From positions 1 to 45,755 of the forward strand of contig MHGA01000044.1 in the NCBI GenBank assembly GCA_001804415.1: a stretch of 45,755 nt of DNA, written 5' to 3'. This DNA comes from Candidatus Aquivivens invisus (GTDB lineage: Bacteria; Omnitrophota; Gorgyraeia; Aquiviventales; Aquiviventaceae). Under the pieces are notes generated by a model that was given only the letters and a program-made list of their open reading frames with translations, searched no databases and was not told the DNA's origin. This document shows positions 1 to 9,013 of this stretch, piece after piece. The first letter of the stretch is position 1. Each line of letters begins with the position of its first letter. Made by a program: the position numbers and the translations under genes.

Positions 1-230
1 GTCTTGCCTACCCGCTCGAGATCGCCGGTGCGCAGGCACTTTTGACACGACGCCGCCCGCTTCAAATCCGTTCGCTTGCCGAGAAAATAATCCTTGAACT
101 GGTTCATCCCGGCGGAAGTAAACAACACCGTAGGGTCTCCGCTGGGGATCAAGGAATCGCTGGGGATGATGGGATGCTCCTTGGCCTTGAAAAAGGCCCG
201 AAACCGATCCCGCAGCTCGTTACTCGTCAT
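1..230 (-). CDS. alaS: Alanyl-tRNA synthetase, N-terminal part (runs off the window)
   Basis: Charges tRNA-Ala with alanine in the cytoplasm. Only the first 76 or so codons are present, from an ATG at 230 leftward to the window edge. The translation starts [14 protein letters not shown] and continues with [15 protein letters not shown] and a [16 protein letters not shown] stretch, the typical class II AlaRS N-terminus (motif 1 region, FTSAGMNQF). The start codon lies inside the 3' end of recX (11-base overlap), so it is probably translationally coupled as the last visible gene of a recA-degQ-recX-alaS unit. The catalytic motifs 2 and 3, editing and C-Ala domains lie outside the window. Confidence 0.93.
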   Translation of the reverse strand, partial: MTSNELRDRFRAFFKAKEHPIIPSDSLIPSGDPTVLFTSAGMNQFKDYFLGKRTDLKRAASCQKCLRTGDLERVGK

Positions 231-714
231 CGGGGCGTCGGGGACCAAAGGCTTCCAGGAGGAGGTGGTCGATCAGCTCTGGGTCAAACCCGCGCCGGGC
301 CAGCCGGCTCGCCACCGCGGTCCGGCACCGAGGGGTTGATGCGGATGATCTCCTAAGGGCCTGGGCGACCACGGTTCGAGCGCGCTGTTCATCAGACGCT
401 CGAGCCTGCATGGCGTTGAGTGCGTCATCAATCGCGTGGTCATGGAATCCTCGGTCACGCAGTGTCGCTCGGATTGCCGCGGCGGCATAGCCGCGATCCC
501 CCAGAGCTTGCGCCAAGAGTTTCGCGCCCGCGCGGTCATCAATGAGCCCTGCCTGAATGCACGCCTTCAGAATGCGCGCCACCGCCGATTCGGAGGCGTG
601 GCGGCCTGTCAGATACGTCCGTAACTCGGCCGAGGAACGGGTCCCAAAACGAAGATACCGTTGGGCCAGGCGCAGCCAGCGGTCGCGGTCAGCGAGCCGC
701 CTTAATGACGACAT
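220..714 (-). CDS. recX: RecX regulatory protein
   Basis: RecX binds RecA filaments and limits their extension. The protein is about 164 aa if it starts at [13 protein letters not shown] (714), a normal RecX length. It is Arg/Ala-rich and built of three-helix repeats, with recognisable pieces such as [35 protein letters not shown], and [13 protein letters not shown] near the C-terminus. An upstream in-frame start at 783 exists but would bury about 95 bases in the protease gene, so the internal start (26-base overlap) is preferred. It overlaps alaS at its 3' end. Location two genes downstream of recA in the same direction supports the call. An insertion of a protease gene between recA and recX is the only unusual point. 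Confidence 0.88.
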   Translation of the reverse strand: MSSLRRLADRDRWLRLAQRYLRFGTRSSAELRTYLTGRHASESAVARILKACIQAGLIDDRAGAKLLAQALGDRGYAAAAIRATLRDRGFHDHAIDDALNAMQARASDEQRARTVVAQALRRSSASTPRCRTAVASRLARRGFDPELIDHLLLEAFGPRRPDDE

Positions 715-2215
715 AGCCTCGGTTGGTTCTGACCAAGGCGTTGGCTCCGGCGGGAATCTGCGAGACGGCCTCGCGGTAGTCACTCACCGAGGCAATCCGT
801 CTGCGATTGATCTCGTTGATGACGTCGCCAGGCTGCAGGTGCGCTTCGCCGGCGGGGCTGGTCGGCTCCACCTCCGTCACCACCACCCCGGTCGTCTCCG
901 GGCCGAATCCGAATTGCTCCGAAAGGCCTTGGGTGATCTCGGCGACTTTCAGCCCCCGCCAGCTTTCCGTCGCTCCGCCGACCAGCTCCACTTCCGTCGG
1001 CCGCTCGCCGATCTCAATGGTGAACGTCTTGGTCTTTCCTTCTCGAAGAACCGCGATCTCCGCCTTGCGGCCGACCTTCGCGCGCCCGACCACATCCACC
1101 AATTCGCCGGCGTTCTTCACGGCGGTGCCATCGAAGGTCTTGATGATGTCGCCGTCTTTCAACCCGGTTTTCTCCGCTGGTCCACTGGGCAGCACCTGAT
1201 ACACCAGAACGCCGGTCCTCTCCGAAAGCCCGTAGTACTCCGCCACATCCGCGGTGATGTCCTGAATCTGCACGCCCAACCAGCCGTACGTCACCTTGCG
1301 GCCCTCAATCAGCGCATCCAGGACCGCTTTGGCCTTGTTGACCGGAATCGCAAACCCCACCCCTTCGCTGCCTCGAGAACTGGTAAGGATCGCCACGTTG
1401 ATGCCGATCACCTCTCCGTGAATGCCGACCAATGGGCCCCCGCTGTTGCCGGGATTGATCGCGGCATCGGTTTGAATCAGGTCGGAATAATCGCGATCGG
1501 AACGCGACACCCGCGGGAGACGCCGGTGCAGGGCGCTGACGACCCCGACGGTCAACGTCGGTTCAGGGCCCAGCACCTGGTTGGGCGAGCCGTAGCCGAC
1601 CAAGCCAAAGGGGTTGCCCAACGCAATGGCCCATTGCCCGGTTCTCACGGTTGAAGAGTCGCCCAACACCGCCGCCGGCAGGTTCTTGGCATCGATCTTG
1701 ATGACCGCCAGGTCGGACCGCACGTCCTTCCCCTTAATCTCGCCTGAAAACTCCCGGCCGTCGGCCAGGGTGACGGTGATCTTATCGGCATCGGCCACGA
1801 CATGCTCATTCGTCAAGATGTAACCCTGTTTGTCGATGATGACGCCGGAGCCAAGCCCGAACCGCTTGAACTCCTGGCCTTGTCCGGGGGCCTGCCCAAA
1901 GAAGTCTCGGAAGAAGTCGTCAAACGACTCGTCGCCGAAAAAGGGTTGCCCCCGGAAGTAGCGTTGGACCTGTTCAATTTGTTCCGTTGAGATGCTGACC
2001 ACCGCCGATCCTACGAGGTCGGCCACTCGAATGAACGCCTGCTCCAAGGTCTCGGCTTCAGAGGCGGCTTGCCCTGCCTGCACGTGATCCAACCCCACCA
2101 CCGTCTGTCCTGAGGGCTTGGCGCTGCCCGACCACAGCTCCACACGTCCCGCAAATAACCCGATGCCGGCAATCACGGCACACAGTCCGAGAATTCGAAT
2201 CGTCGATCCTTTCAT
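689..2215 (-). CDS. DegP/DegQ-family periplasmic serine protease with two PDZ domains
   Basis: HtrA-type envelope protease that degrades or refolds misfolded exported proteins. The protein is 508 aa. A hydrophobic signal or anchor occupies residues 5-23. The trypsin-like triad is visible: His138 in TNEHVV, Asp168 in SDLAVIKI and Ser258 in NPGNSGGPL. Two PDZ domains follow (about 310-400, beginning GWLGVQIQ, and 415-505, with ATESWRGLKVAEIT and the PGDVINEINRR loop). It starts 3 bases after the recA stop, so it is co-transcribed with recA. Linking an envelope protease to recA is not a standard arrangement. Family assignment is firm; whether it is a true DegP, DegQ or DegS orthologue cannot be decided here. 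Confidence 0.93.
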   Translation of the reverse strand: MKGSTIRILGLCAVIAGIGLFAGRVELWSGSAKPSGQTVVGLDHVQAGQAASEAETLEQAFIRVADLVGSAVVSISTEQIEQVQRYFRGQPFFGDESFDDFFRDFFGQAPGQGQEFKRFGLGSGVIIDKQGYILTNEHVVADADKITVTLADGREFSGEIKGKDVRSDLAVIKIDAKNLPAAVLGDSSTVRTGQWAIALGNPFGLVGYGSPNQVLGPEPTLTVGVVSALHRRLPRVSRSDRDYSDLIQTDAAINPGNSGGPLVGIHGEVIGINVAILTSSRGSEGVGFAIPVNKAKAVLDALIEGRKVTYGWLGVQIQDITADVAEYYGLSERTGVLVYQVLPSGPAEKTGLKDGDIIKTFDGTAVKNAGELVDVVGRAKVGRKAEIAVLREGKTKTFTIEIGERPTEVELVGGATESWRGLKVAEITQGLSEQFGFGPETTGVVVTEVEPTSPAGEAHLQPGDVINEINRRRIASVSDYREAVSQIPAGANALVRTNRGYVVIKAAR

Positions 2216-2218
2216 CGT

Positions 2219-3265
<1,047 letters not shown>

Positions 3266-3310
3266 CTCGGCATCCTTTCCTGGTCGTGGCGTGACTTGGG
3301 TATCGGCGGT

Positions 3311-3339
3311 ATTATACCTCATATATAATATGAAGTCAT
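3311..3339 (-). promoter_or_regulatory. Predicted sigma70 promoter for recA
   Basis: On the minus strand a perfect -10 TATAAT (plus coordinates 3311-3316) stands 17 bp downstream of an ATGACT -35 (3334-3339, 4 of 6 consensus positions). The -35 overlaps the first two bases of the cinA start codon, so RNA polymerase binding for recA and for cinA should be mutually exclusive or competitive. Confidence 0.65.
3324..3329 (+). promoter_or_regulatory. Predicted -10 box of cinA, implying a nearly leaderless transcript
   Basis: A TATAAT hexamer on the plus strand ends only 8 bases before the cinA ATG at 3338, so transcription would begin within a few bases of the start codon. No Shine-Dalgarno sequence is visible in the AT-rich stretch between them, and no good -35 sits 16-18 bp upstream. 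Confidence 0.45.
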
Positions 3340-4591
3340 GCGGGCGGCGATCCTCTCCATCGGCTCGGAGCTGACCAGCGGGCAGACCGTCAACACCAAC
3401 GCGGCCTACCTCGCGCGGCGCCTCCAAGAAGCCGGTGTGGCCTGCGCGAGGCACCTGGCGGTTCCCGATGAGGCCCCGGTCATTGTGGACGCCGTGCGGG
3501 AGACCCTGGCCGGCCACCACCTGGTCATTCTGACGGGCGGGTTGGGCCCGACGTTTGATGATGTGACCGCCTCCGCCCTGGCCCAGGCCACCAACCGCCC
3601 CCTGCGGTTTGTGCCGGAGGTGGGGCGGCGCGTGCGCCTCTTCTACCGGGCGCATCATCGTCGTCTCAACCGCTTGGCGCTGCGCCAGGCCTCGCTCCCG
3701 CGCGGCGCGCAGGCCCTCCCCAATCCGGTGGGAACCGCGCCAGGAATCTGGCTGGAGCTCAACGGTCCTGCGGGTGGGTACCACCGCACCCTGGTGGCCC
3801 TGCCTGGCGTCCCGCGGGAAATGCGCGCGATCATGGAGCGCTCAGTCCTGCCGCGCCTTCGACGGATGGCGGGCCGCTCCTCGATTGCGACGCGCACGCT
3901 GAGAACCGTTGGGCTCGTTGAGCTGCAGATTCAAGAAGCCCTGCGAGCCGTCAGGATTCCTCGCGTCATGCAGGTGGGGTTGTATCCGAACCTGCTGGCG
4001 GTCGACGTTCGGCTGACGGTCACCGGCGGATCCCTGCCCTCGGCGCGCCGCCACCTCAATCGTGTCGAACGCGCGCTGCGGCACCACCTGGGTGAAGCGA
4101 TCTATGGGCAGGATGACCAAACGCTGGAGGACGTCATCGGCAAGACGTTGACCCGGAACCGCCTGACCCTCGCCGTGGCCGAGTCGTGCACCGGAGGGCT
4201 CGTGTCTGATCACCTGACGGATGTGCCGGGCAGCTCCCGGTACCTGATCATGTCGGTCGTGGCCTACCACAACCGGGTCAAGCAGGAGCTGTTAGGGGTG
4301 CCCGAGGCGACCTTGAAGCGCTACGGCGCCGTGAGTGCTCAGGTCGCCAGCGCGATGGCTCGCGGGGTTCGGCGCTGCGCTGGAAGTGACTTGGGACTTG
4401 CGATCACCGGCATCGCGGGCCCCGGAGGAGGCACGCCGCGCAAACCGGTGGGGCTGGTCTACATGGCGGTGTCCGACCGTCGAGGCACGGTGGTGAAGCG
4501 GTACCAGTTTCACGGCGACCGCCTCGCGATCAAATCCCAAGCCGCCCAACTCGCCCTCGACCTCCTCCGCCGCCACGCCGCAAACACATAA
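3338..4591 (+). CDS. cinA: CinA-family protein: pyrophosphatase-like COG1058 domain plus nicotinamide-nucleotide amidase
   Basis: The 417-aa protein has both CinA modules. The N-terminal MoCF-like domain starts [16 protein letters not shown] and carries [13 protein letters not shown]. The C-terminal PncC amidase domain carries the [20 protein letters not shown] signature and the [11 protein letters not shown] loop. PncC hydrolyses nicotinamide mononucleotide to recycle pyridine nucleotides, and the COG1058 domain hydrolyses ADP-ribose or NAD-related substrates in characterised members. ATG 3338 gives the canonical family N-terminus. It is the only convincing plus-strand gene in the window and is divergent from recA with 72 bases between start codons. 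Confidence 0.94.
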   Translation: MRAAILSIGSELTSGQTVNTNAAYLARRLQEAGVACARHLAVPDEAPVIVDAVRETLAGHHLVILTGGLGPTFDDVTASALAQATNRPLRFVPEVGRRVRLFYRAHHRRLNRLALRQASLPRGAQALPNPVGTAPGIWLELNGPAGGYHRTLVALPGVPREMRAIMERSVLPRLRRMAGRSSIATRTLRTVGLVELQIQEALRAVRIPRVMQVGLYPNLLAVDVRLTVTGGSLPSARRHLNRVERALRHHLGEAIYGQDDQTLEDVIGKTLTRNRLTLAVAESCTGGLVSDHLTDVPGSSRYLIMSVVAYHNRVKQELLGVPEATLKRYGAVSAQVASAMARGVRRCAGSDLGLAITGIAGPGGGTPRKPVGLVYMAVSDRRGTVVKRYQFHGDRLAIKSQAAQLALDLLRRHAANT

Positions 4592-4649
4592 ATACCTACC
4601 TACCGGTCAGGTTAGAGGAATTCAGTTCCGTTTTCCTGCGCCTTGTTAC

Positions 4650-6395
4650 TCACATCACTCCCATCTTATAGTTGATAATAGCTTGAGCGAGCTCAGCACC
4701 CGTTTCGCTCTCTTCACGTCGGATGGCCGTGATGATTGTTGGCCATTGATTCGGATCTATGTCTGGGTCACCATTTTCGATTCGCATGGCCGTAAGAGCC
4801 AGCGCGAATTCGCTTGCTGCACACTCAGCAAGGAGAATCTTGAATTCGACACTACTTTCATTTCCGGTTGCTGCAATCTGGGGATGGTCAGTATTTACGT
4901 AGATCGTTATGTAGGCTGCCGCGTAGTACGCGCGTGGGGCATCCGGACCCATCGCCTTTGGGATCACACGAAAACTGCCCCTAGGCTGTAGTTTCTTTCG
5001 GTTGCCCTGCTGCGTGTCACGTGGTTTTGCACCTTTTTCTCCCTGATCCTCCTGAACGGCGTTGGCTTCTTTATCGTCTTCAGGACCAGGACCAGTTCCT
5101 AGGCCCGGCCCAGGACCGTGCTCGTTTTCACGTACTTTAAAGTTAGGCTTCTCATTCTCCGCAGCGTCCCGCCATCGTAAATCTCCTTTGTCGTCGCGGA
5201 TATACTCTTGCTCACCTTCGTCACCACCAGAAACCTCAACACTTGTGGAAAGATCGGAGTTTTGAACCTCAAGACCTAGCAGGGATGGATTAGCAGTTAC
5301 CTTCAAATTTATTTTGCGCTCCATGCTCTCGAAAGCATGTGCAAGTCGCCGGTTGAGCGCATCCTCAATCGTCTTCGCAGTCTTGCGCAACTGCTCTTGA
5401 CGAGCACGGTCCTGTTGGGCTTTCTCCTCTGTCTCGAGGGCCTTAATAATGTCTCCGGTCGCGTCATTTACCCATGAGAGCAGAGCGTTGACACGCAAGT
5501 TTTCTCGGTTTAGCCTCATAGTTCGATCGGCAGTATAGGCGGGACGTCCCTCTTCGTCCTCCTGTTCCAGGAGAGGCGCCTCCACACTACCGAAGATTCG
5601 TCCAGCGTATGGCGAGTTCCCGTGATCACCGAGAAAGTTGCACTCGTGAGTAACATCATTCGCAGTGATTGTGATGCCGCGCTCATACTCTGAAAGCCAA
5701 CTCTCTGAAAGCCGAACGTAGAGCTGTACATTCCCGATCTGTGATACGTATTCTTCAGGTGGCTCCAACACCCATTCGGTGCGATGTGCCGGCTCGCTAT
5801 ATGTTAATGGTTCCGTGTTCCATGTGACCCTATGTGTGAGGAGAGCCCGCCCGAGGGCACGTTGTAGATAGGATTTGGCGGCCTCTTCCTTAAACCGCTT
5901 GAGCCGGAAATGGCGTAGTGTGACGCACGTTCCGTTTGGTTTGTCCGTCTGCGTGGCGCTTGAGGGGATTGGAATTTCTGATGAACCTGCTCTCAGAGCA
6001 TCTCGGTGAAGGGTGGCAATAGTGCGCGCGCCACTCTTGACTGTATCGACCACCATTTCGTCAGCGACAGCCATAGCTGCCGCCTTGGCACCCGTGCCAA
6101 AGCGTCCGCGTCCCGTCTTTCCTGCAAGTCTGTCTTGGTTTTCGGCATGCATAGTAAAGAATGTTTGAAGGTCCACGAGACTCATTCCCCGCCCATTGTC
6201 CACGATAGACGCTTCGTGTATACGACCAGTCCTGTCGCGAGTGATAACAACCGACACTTCCGCTGTCTGGCCTTCGGGCTGATACTGAACTGAGTTCCAG
6301 ACGAATTCCGTGAGCGCTTTTGCTATGCTGCCAATTTGGTCAGCATTTTGCTTCAGATCATTGCTCACGTCACTTTTCAGTACCAAGCCAGGCAT
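4650..6395 (-). CDS. GHKL-fold (Hsp90/MutL-like) ATP-binding protein, predicted conflict-system ATPase
   Basis: The 581-aa protein has an N-terminal GHKL ATPase domain: N-box with Glu30 and Asn34 (LTEFVWNSVQ), G1 box IVDNGRGM (66-71), and the glycine lid GRGRFGTGAKAAA (about 96-107). A transducer-like region follows to about 330, then a Lys/Glu/Gln-rich helical stretch (330-370) and a Gly/Pro/acidic linker (about 400-480). The C-terminal domain begins about 488 (RGSFRVIPKAMG) and carries YITIYVNTDHPQI. I do not recognise the C-terminal half. It starts 3 bases after the preceding gene, whose 3' end supplies a strong AAGGAGG ribosome site, so it is the last gene of the vapBC-linked operon. Base composition is visibly more AT-rich than the flanks, suggesting acquisition. 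Substrate and function are unknown. Confidence 0.75.
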   Translation of the reverse strand: MPGLVLKSDVSNDLKQNADQIGSIAKALTEFVWNSVQYQPEGQTAEVSVVITRDRTGRIHEASIVDNGRGMSLVDLQTFFTMHAENQDRLAGKTGRGRFGTGAKAAAMAVADEMVVDTVKSGARTIATLHRDALRAGSSEIPIPSSATQTDKPNGTCVTLRHFRLKRFKEEAAKSYLQRALGRALLTHRVTWNTEPLTYSEPAHRTEWVLEPPEEYVSQIGNVQLYVRLSESWLSEYERGITITANDVTHECNFLGDHGNSPYAGRIFGSVEAPLLEQEDEEGRPAYTADRTMRLNRENLRVNALLSWVNDATGDIIKALETEEKAQQDRARQEQLRKTAKTIEDALNRRLAHAFESMERKINLKVTANPSLLGLEVQNSDLSTSVEVSGGDEGEQEYIRDDKGDLRWRDAAENEKPNFKVRENEHGPGPGLGTGPGPEDDKEANAVQEDQGEKGAKPRDTQQGNRKKLQPRGSFRVIPKAMGPDAPRAYYAAAYITIYVNTDHPQIAATGNESSVEFKILLAECAASEFALALTAMRIENGDPDIDPNQWPTIITAIRREESETGAELAQAIINYKMGVM

Positions 6396-6398
6396 CTT

Positions 6399-7121
6399 TC
6401 ACCCTCCTTGCGCCAGCAGCTCATCATAGTAGCTCCGATACCGGTGTTCGTAGAGCCGTGAGAGCTCTATGACGTATTTATCTTCAACCGAATCAGTTTC
6501 GACAGCCGCGAGGGTGCGCGTGCGTGCAGATTGGAAAAGATTTTCTGGCGTATGCGCATCGATATTGAAGACTTCGAAAAAATCTAGGATCGGAAGATCC
6601 TCCTCCGTATAAGTGGCCTCCAGGTCTCTTGTAAACTTGGCGAAAGACGGTCGCCTACGGATGCGCTCAATCACCGCTGCAGAAATTTGTTTTGCGCTTA
6701 CACGGATGGAACCACGTCCCCGTCGCTCTCCCAACTTTGTCACAGAATCGATGTACCGTTGGATTGCCTCACGGTTCTCGTTGTACCAATGGATGCCTTC
6801 GTCGTTTAACTTCCACATCGGATCTCTTGAAAGAACGCGCTTATCATCTCCACGCTGCCGCGCTCTGCGCTTTCGGTCATCGGTATCTTGAATAACGCGT
6901 ACCGGATCGTCAGCACCCTTGTCTCTTTTGGCATCTGCAAGCTGCACACGCGCAACATCAATGTCAGGGTATTGAGGATGGCTCTTCAACCCGAAGATAC
7001 CTGGGTGACGCTCAAACAGGAAAACCCCCACGGTCTCCGTGTCAACAAAGCCCTTAGTGCCACCGCACATCCCAAGACCCCACAAGACAATTTCCTTTTT
7101 CGTCCACTCTTTGACTGGCAT
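6399..7121 (-). CDS. Hypothetical winged-helix-like protein paired with the GHKL ATPase
   Basis: This 240-aa protein is not matched to a named family. The N-terminal half (residues 5-125) looks like a winged-helix domain of the restriction/conflict type, with WTKKEIVLWGL at the start and DPMWKLNDEGIHWYNENRE at the end of the wing, a pattern (W-x-L-x-x-x-G-x-x-W-Y-x-x-N) seen in wHTH modules. The C-terminal half is a charged helical region rich in Arg and Glu ending HRYRSYYDELLAQ. It starts 10 bases after the vapC stop, with GGGAC upstream of ATG 7121, and its stop is 3 bases from the ATPase start, indicating tight coupling. Composition is AT-richer than neighbours. A DNA-binding adaptor for the ATPase is an inference only. 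Confidence 0.6.
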   Translation of the reverse strand: MPVKEWTKKEIVLWGLGMCGGTKGFVDTETVGVFLFERHPGIFGLKSHPQYPDIDVARVQLADAKRDKGADDPVRVIQDTDDRKRRARQRGDDKRVLSRDPMWKLNDEGIHWYNENREAIQRYIDSVTKLGERRGRGSIRVSAKQISAAVIERIRRRPSFAKFTRDLEATYTEEDLPILDFFEVFNIDAHTPENLFQSARTRTLAAVETDSVEDKYVIELSRLYEHRYRSYYDELLAQGG

Positions 7122-7131
7122 GTGTCGTCCC

Positions 7132-7572
7132 TTAGTTGCGAGATTGAGTAGCGGGAGATTGTTTCAGCCGATTATCGAGCCAGATTATTTTGATCTCTCC
7201 CTCAACTTGCTTGAAATCTTTGTCGCCGGTTACCAGGGTGGCTTTGCGCGTCTTGGCAAGCGCGGCGGCAAAGCCATCGGCGTACGACATTTTGTGGGAG
7301 GCTTTATAGATGGCGGCTTGACGGGCCAGCTCGACATCGGCTGGCACGAGCTCAATGGGCAACGTTTCCAGAAACCTCCGGACGTCCTCGGCTTTGGACG
7401 AACCCGTCTCACGCATCACGTTGTAGTACACCTCGCCCCAGTTAACCGTGCACATCAGGAGCAGCCGACCGGTGCTGGCCGCATGTTCCAACAACTTTTC
7501 CACCTGCTCGTAGCCAGGCTCGTGCTCAAGAAAGGCGATCACGCTGTACGCATCAAGCACCGCACCGCTCAC
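7132..7572 (-). CDS. vapC: PIN-domain ribonuclease toxin (VapC family)
   Basis: The 146-aa protein is the size of VapC toxins, which cleave RNA with Mg2+. The PIN acidic residues are visible: Asp7 (VLDAYSVIAFL), Glu47 (VNWGEVYYNV), Asp99 (SYADGFAAALA) and Asp117 (TGDKDF). It overlaps the AbrB antitoxin gene by 4 bases (ATGA), the classic toxin-antitoxin arrangement, and is followed 10 bases later by the winged-helix gene, so the pair heads a four-gene operon. Identification as a VapBC pair is strong; the RNA target cannot be read from sequence. Confidence 0.9.
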   Translation of the reverse strand: MSGAVLDAYSVIAFLEHEPGYEQVEKLLEHAASTGRLLLMCTVNWGEVYYNVMRETGSSKAEDVRRFLETLPIELVPADVELARQAAIYKASHKMSYADGFAAALAKTRKATLVTGDKDFKQVEGEIKIIWLDNRLKQSPATQSRN

Positions 7573-7802
7573 AGCTCACGCTCCCTCTTCTTGTCCTCCA
7601 AAAACGCCTTCAACACTTTGCCGCCTGTCCCCAACATGCCGGCTGCCTTCCGAAAATAGTCTGGTGTCAGCGGTCTCAAGACAATCTTTTCTCCTTCCTC
7701 AATCAGGCACACGCGCGTCCCCCGCTTGATGCCAAGCCGGCGCCGGATGCGCGCCGGAATCACCAGTTGACCTTTCGTGGTCACGATAGACGTTTCGACC
7801 AT
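7569..7802 (-). CDS. vapB: AbrB-type antitoxin (VapB family)
   Basis: The 77-aa protein begins MVETSIVTTKGQLVIPARIRR, a SpoVT/AbrB swapped-hairpin DNA-binding domain, and ends in a basic/acidic tail that would wrap the PIN toxin. ATG 7802 is preferred over an in-frame upstream start at 7838 because AAAGGAGG lies about 10 bases before it and the upstream codons coincide with the promoter. AbrB antitoxins usually repress their own operon; the very good promoter at 7829-7857 in an AT-rich stretch is a likely operator region. Confidence 0.9.
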   Translation of the reverse strand: MVETSIVTTKGQLVIPARIRRRLGIKRGTRVCLIEEGEKIVLRPLTPDYFRKAAGMLGTGGKVLKAFLEDKKREREL

Positions 7803-7828
7803 CGCGTTCAACCTCCTTTCACAATGAG

Positions 7829-7857
7829 AGTATACCAATATATAAAATGTGTGTCAA
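7829..7857 (-). promoter_or_regulatory. Strong sigma70 promoter of the vapBC-GHKL operon
   Basis: Minus-strand TTGACA (7852-7857), a 17-bp spacer and TATACT (7829-7834). It lies 27 bases upstream of the vapB ATG in an AT-rich patch and would drive all four genes down to 4650. The same hexamers and spacer length occur before the fic gene at 45448-45476. Confidence 0.85.
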
Positions 7858-7869
7858 TATGAAAATGTA

Positions 7870-8436
7870 TTACTTTTTTATACTGTAAGGAAACTTTACG
7901 AGTGGGGTATAGCGGGCGCCGGCGCTGGTGAGAGTGCTCTGGAAGAGCGTAAGGTGGGTGGCCATGAACGGCTCAGGGCGCGTCCACGTCACGGCTCGCA
8001 TGGCGGCGACGAGTTGGGCGCGGTGCTTGGGTGAGCGGACGCGGCCGAGCGTGACGTGGGCGGAAAACTGGTGATCCTCCTTCGGCAGGCCCAGCGCCGT
8101 CACTCCTTGCTCAATCTCCTGCGCGATCTTCGTCAGCTCCTCCTGCCCTTCCCGGATGCCGACCCACAGGACGCGGGGCGAGTCGACTGAAGGAAAAGCA
8201 CCTAGGCCGTCCAACTGGACCGTCGTGGCGTGATGGCGAGAGGCCGCGCGGCGCAGCATCTCCTCAAGACCCTGCCGCTGTGGCCCGGTGAGCTCCCCAA
8301 GAAATCGCATGGTGATGTGCAGGTTCTCTTCCTCGGTCCACTTCACGTCCGCGCGCGTCTTGGCCAACTGCGATTGAAGATCAGCGAGGGAGCGGCGAAT
8401 GTCAGCAGGAAGTTCGACGGCGAGGAAGGCCCTCAT
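7870..8436 (-). CDS. thpR: RNA 2',3'-cyclic phosphodiesterase (ThpR/LigT family)
   Basis: This is a 2H-phosphoesterase that opens 2',3'-cyclic phosphate RNA ends and can ligate 2'-5' in vitro. The protein is about 188 aa from MRAFLAVELPADIRRSL. Both catalytic HxT motifs are present: HITMRFLGEL near residue 45 and HVTLGRV near residue 128. A longer in-frame start at 8478 is rejected because those 14 extra codons (MLLVACPLSLVT) are encoded by a 7-bp repeat tract rather than conserved sequence. It follows pgpA in the same direction, with the repeat tract between them. Confidence 0.92.
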   Translation of the reverse strand: MRAFLAVELPADIRRSLADLQSQLAKTRADVKWTEEENLHITMRFLGELTGPQRQGLEEMLRRAASRHHATTVQLDGLGAFPSVDSPRVLWVGIREGQEELTKIAQEIEQGVTALGLPKEDHQFSAHVTLGRVRSPKHRAQLVAAMRAVTWTRPEPFMATHLTLFQSTLTSAGARYTPLVKFPYSIKK

Positions 8437-8448
8437 GCGAAGAGTAAC

Positions 8449-8539
8449 CAGCGACAAGGGACAAGCGACAAGCAACAAGAGAAACGAAAATCTGTTCTGA
8501 ACCTCTTTGACCTGTCGCTTGTCACTTGTGACTTGTCAC
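8449..8539. repeat. Two inverted heptamer tracts between pgpA and thpR
   Basis: Four heptamers of type GCGACAA (8451-8478) face four of the complementary type TTGTCAC (8512-8539) across about 33 bases, so the transcript can fold into a long imperfect hairpin. The distal tract supplies the last codons and stop of pgpA. Confidence 0.8.
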
Positions 8540-9013
8540 CGCCAGTCCGTACAGGATCAGGATGGTGTAGGCAGCGGCGCCGAGATCGTCCAGCATGATG
8601 CCCCATCCGCCCGGCGCGCGGCTCACCCATCGTAACGGCGGGGGCTTCACGACATCGAACGCACGGAACAACACGAACGCGACCGCCGCCATGGGACCAG
8701 ACGAGACGACGGGTGGGGTCGAGAGCATGATCGCCCACATCGCCCACGCCTCGTCGATCACAACGGCGGACGGATCGATCGTGCCCCAGAGGCGCTCGGC
8801 GGCCGTCGAGGCGGCCACCCCAATGAGGAATCCCGCCGCCACCCAGACGAGCAGTGCCGCCCCAGGCGCCCGAGGGCCCAGCACGCCCAGGAGAAGACCC
8901 GCGAGGCTTCCGGCGGTGCCCGGCGCTATCGGCGCATACCCCAGGCCGCCGACCGTGGCGAGGGCCTTAACGAGCCCTTGACATCGTCCCATGTCAAGGG
9001 CGAGCCATCGCAT
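8522..9013 (-). CDS. pgpA: Phosphatidylglycerophosphatase A
   Basis: Dephosphorylates phosphatidylglycerol phosphate, the step after PgsA, in the inner membrane. The 163-aa protein has the PgpA signature GGLGYAPIAPGTAGSLAG near the N-terminus and VVIDEAWAMWAIM at the metal-binding region, with several membrane segments. It overlaps the pgsA 3' end by 20 bases, and pairing of pgsA with pgpA fits one pathway. The last codons (AVTSHK and stop) are written by a 7-bp repeat tract, so the C-terminal tail is probably a repeat-derived extension. Confidence 0.9.
   Translation of the reverse strand: MRWLALDMGRCQGLVKALATVGGLGYAPIAPGTAGSLAGLLLGVLGPRAPGAALLVWVAAGFLIGVAASTAAERLWGTIDPSAVVIDEAWAMWAIMLSTPPVVSSGPMAAVAFVLFRAFDVVKPPPLRWVSRAPGGWGIMLDDLGAAAYTILILYGLAVTSHK

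Noticed and set aside
557-1654. Long plus-strand reading frame of 365 codons
   Set aside because: It is exactly antisense to the protease gene, rich in Arg/His/Asp low-complexity, with no family features; typical shadow of GC-rich coding sequence.
3266-3784. N-terminal extension of RecA to 521 aa
   Set aside because: The extra codons are the antisense of cinA and lack RecA homology; ATG 3265 gives the normal protein.
4612-4640. Intrinsic terminator between convergent cinA and the GHKL gene
   Set aside because: Only a 4-bp GGAA / TTCC stem before GTTTTCC is visible, too weak to call.
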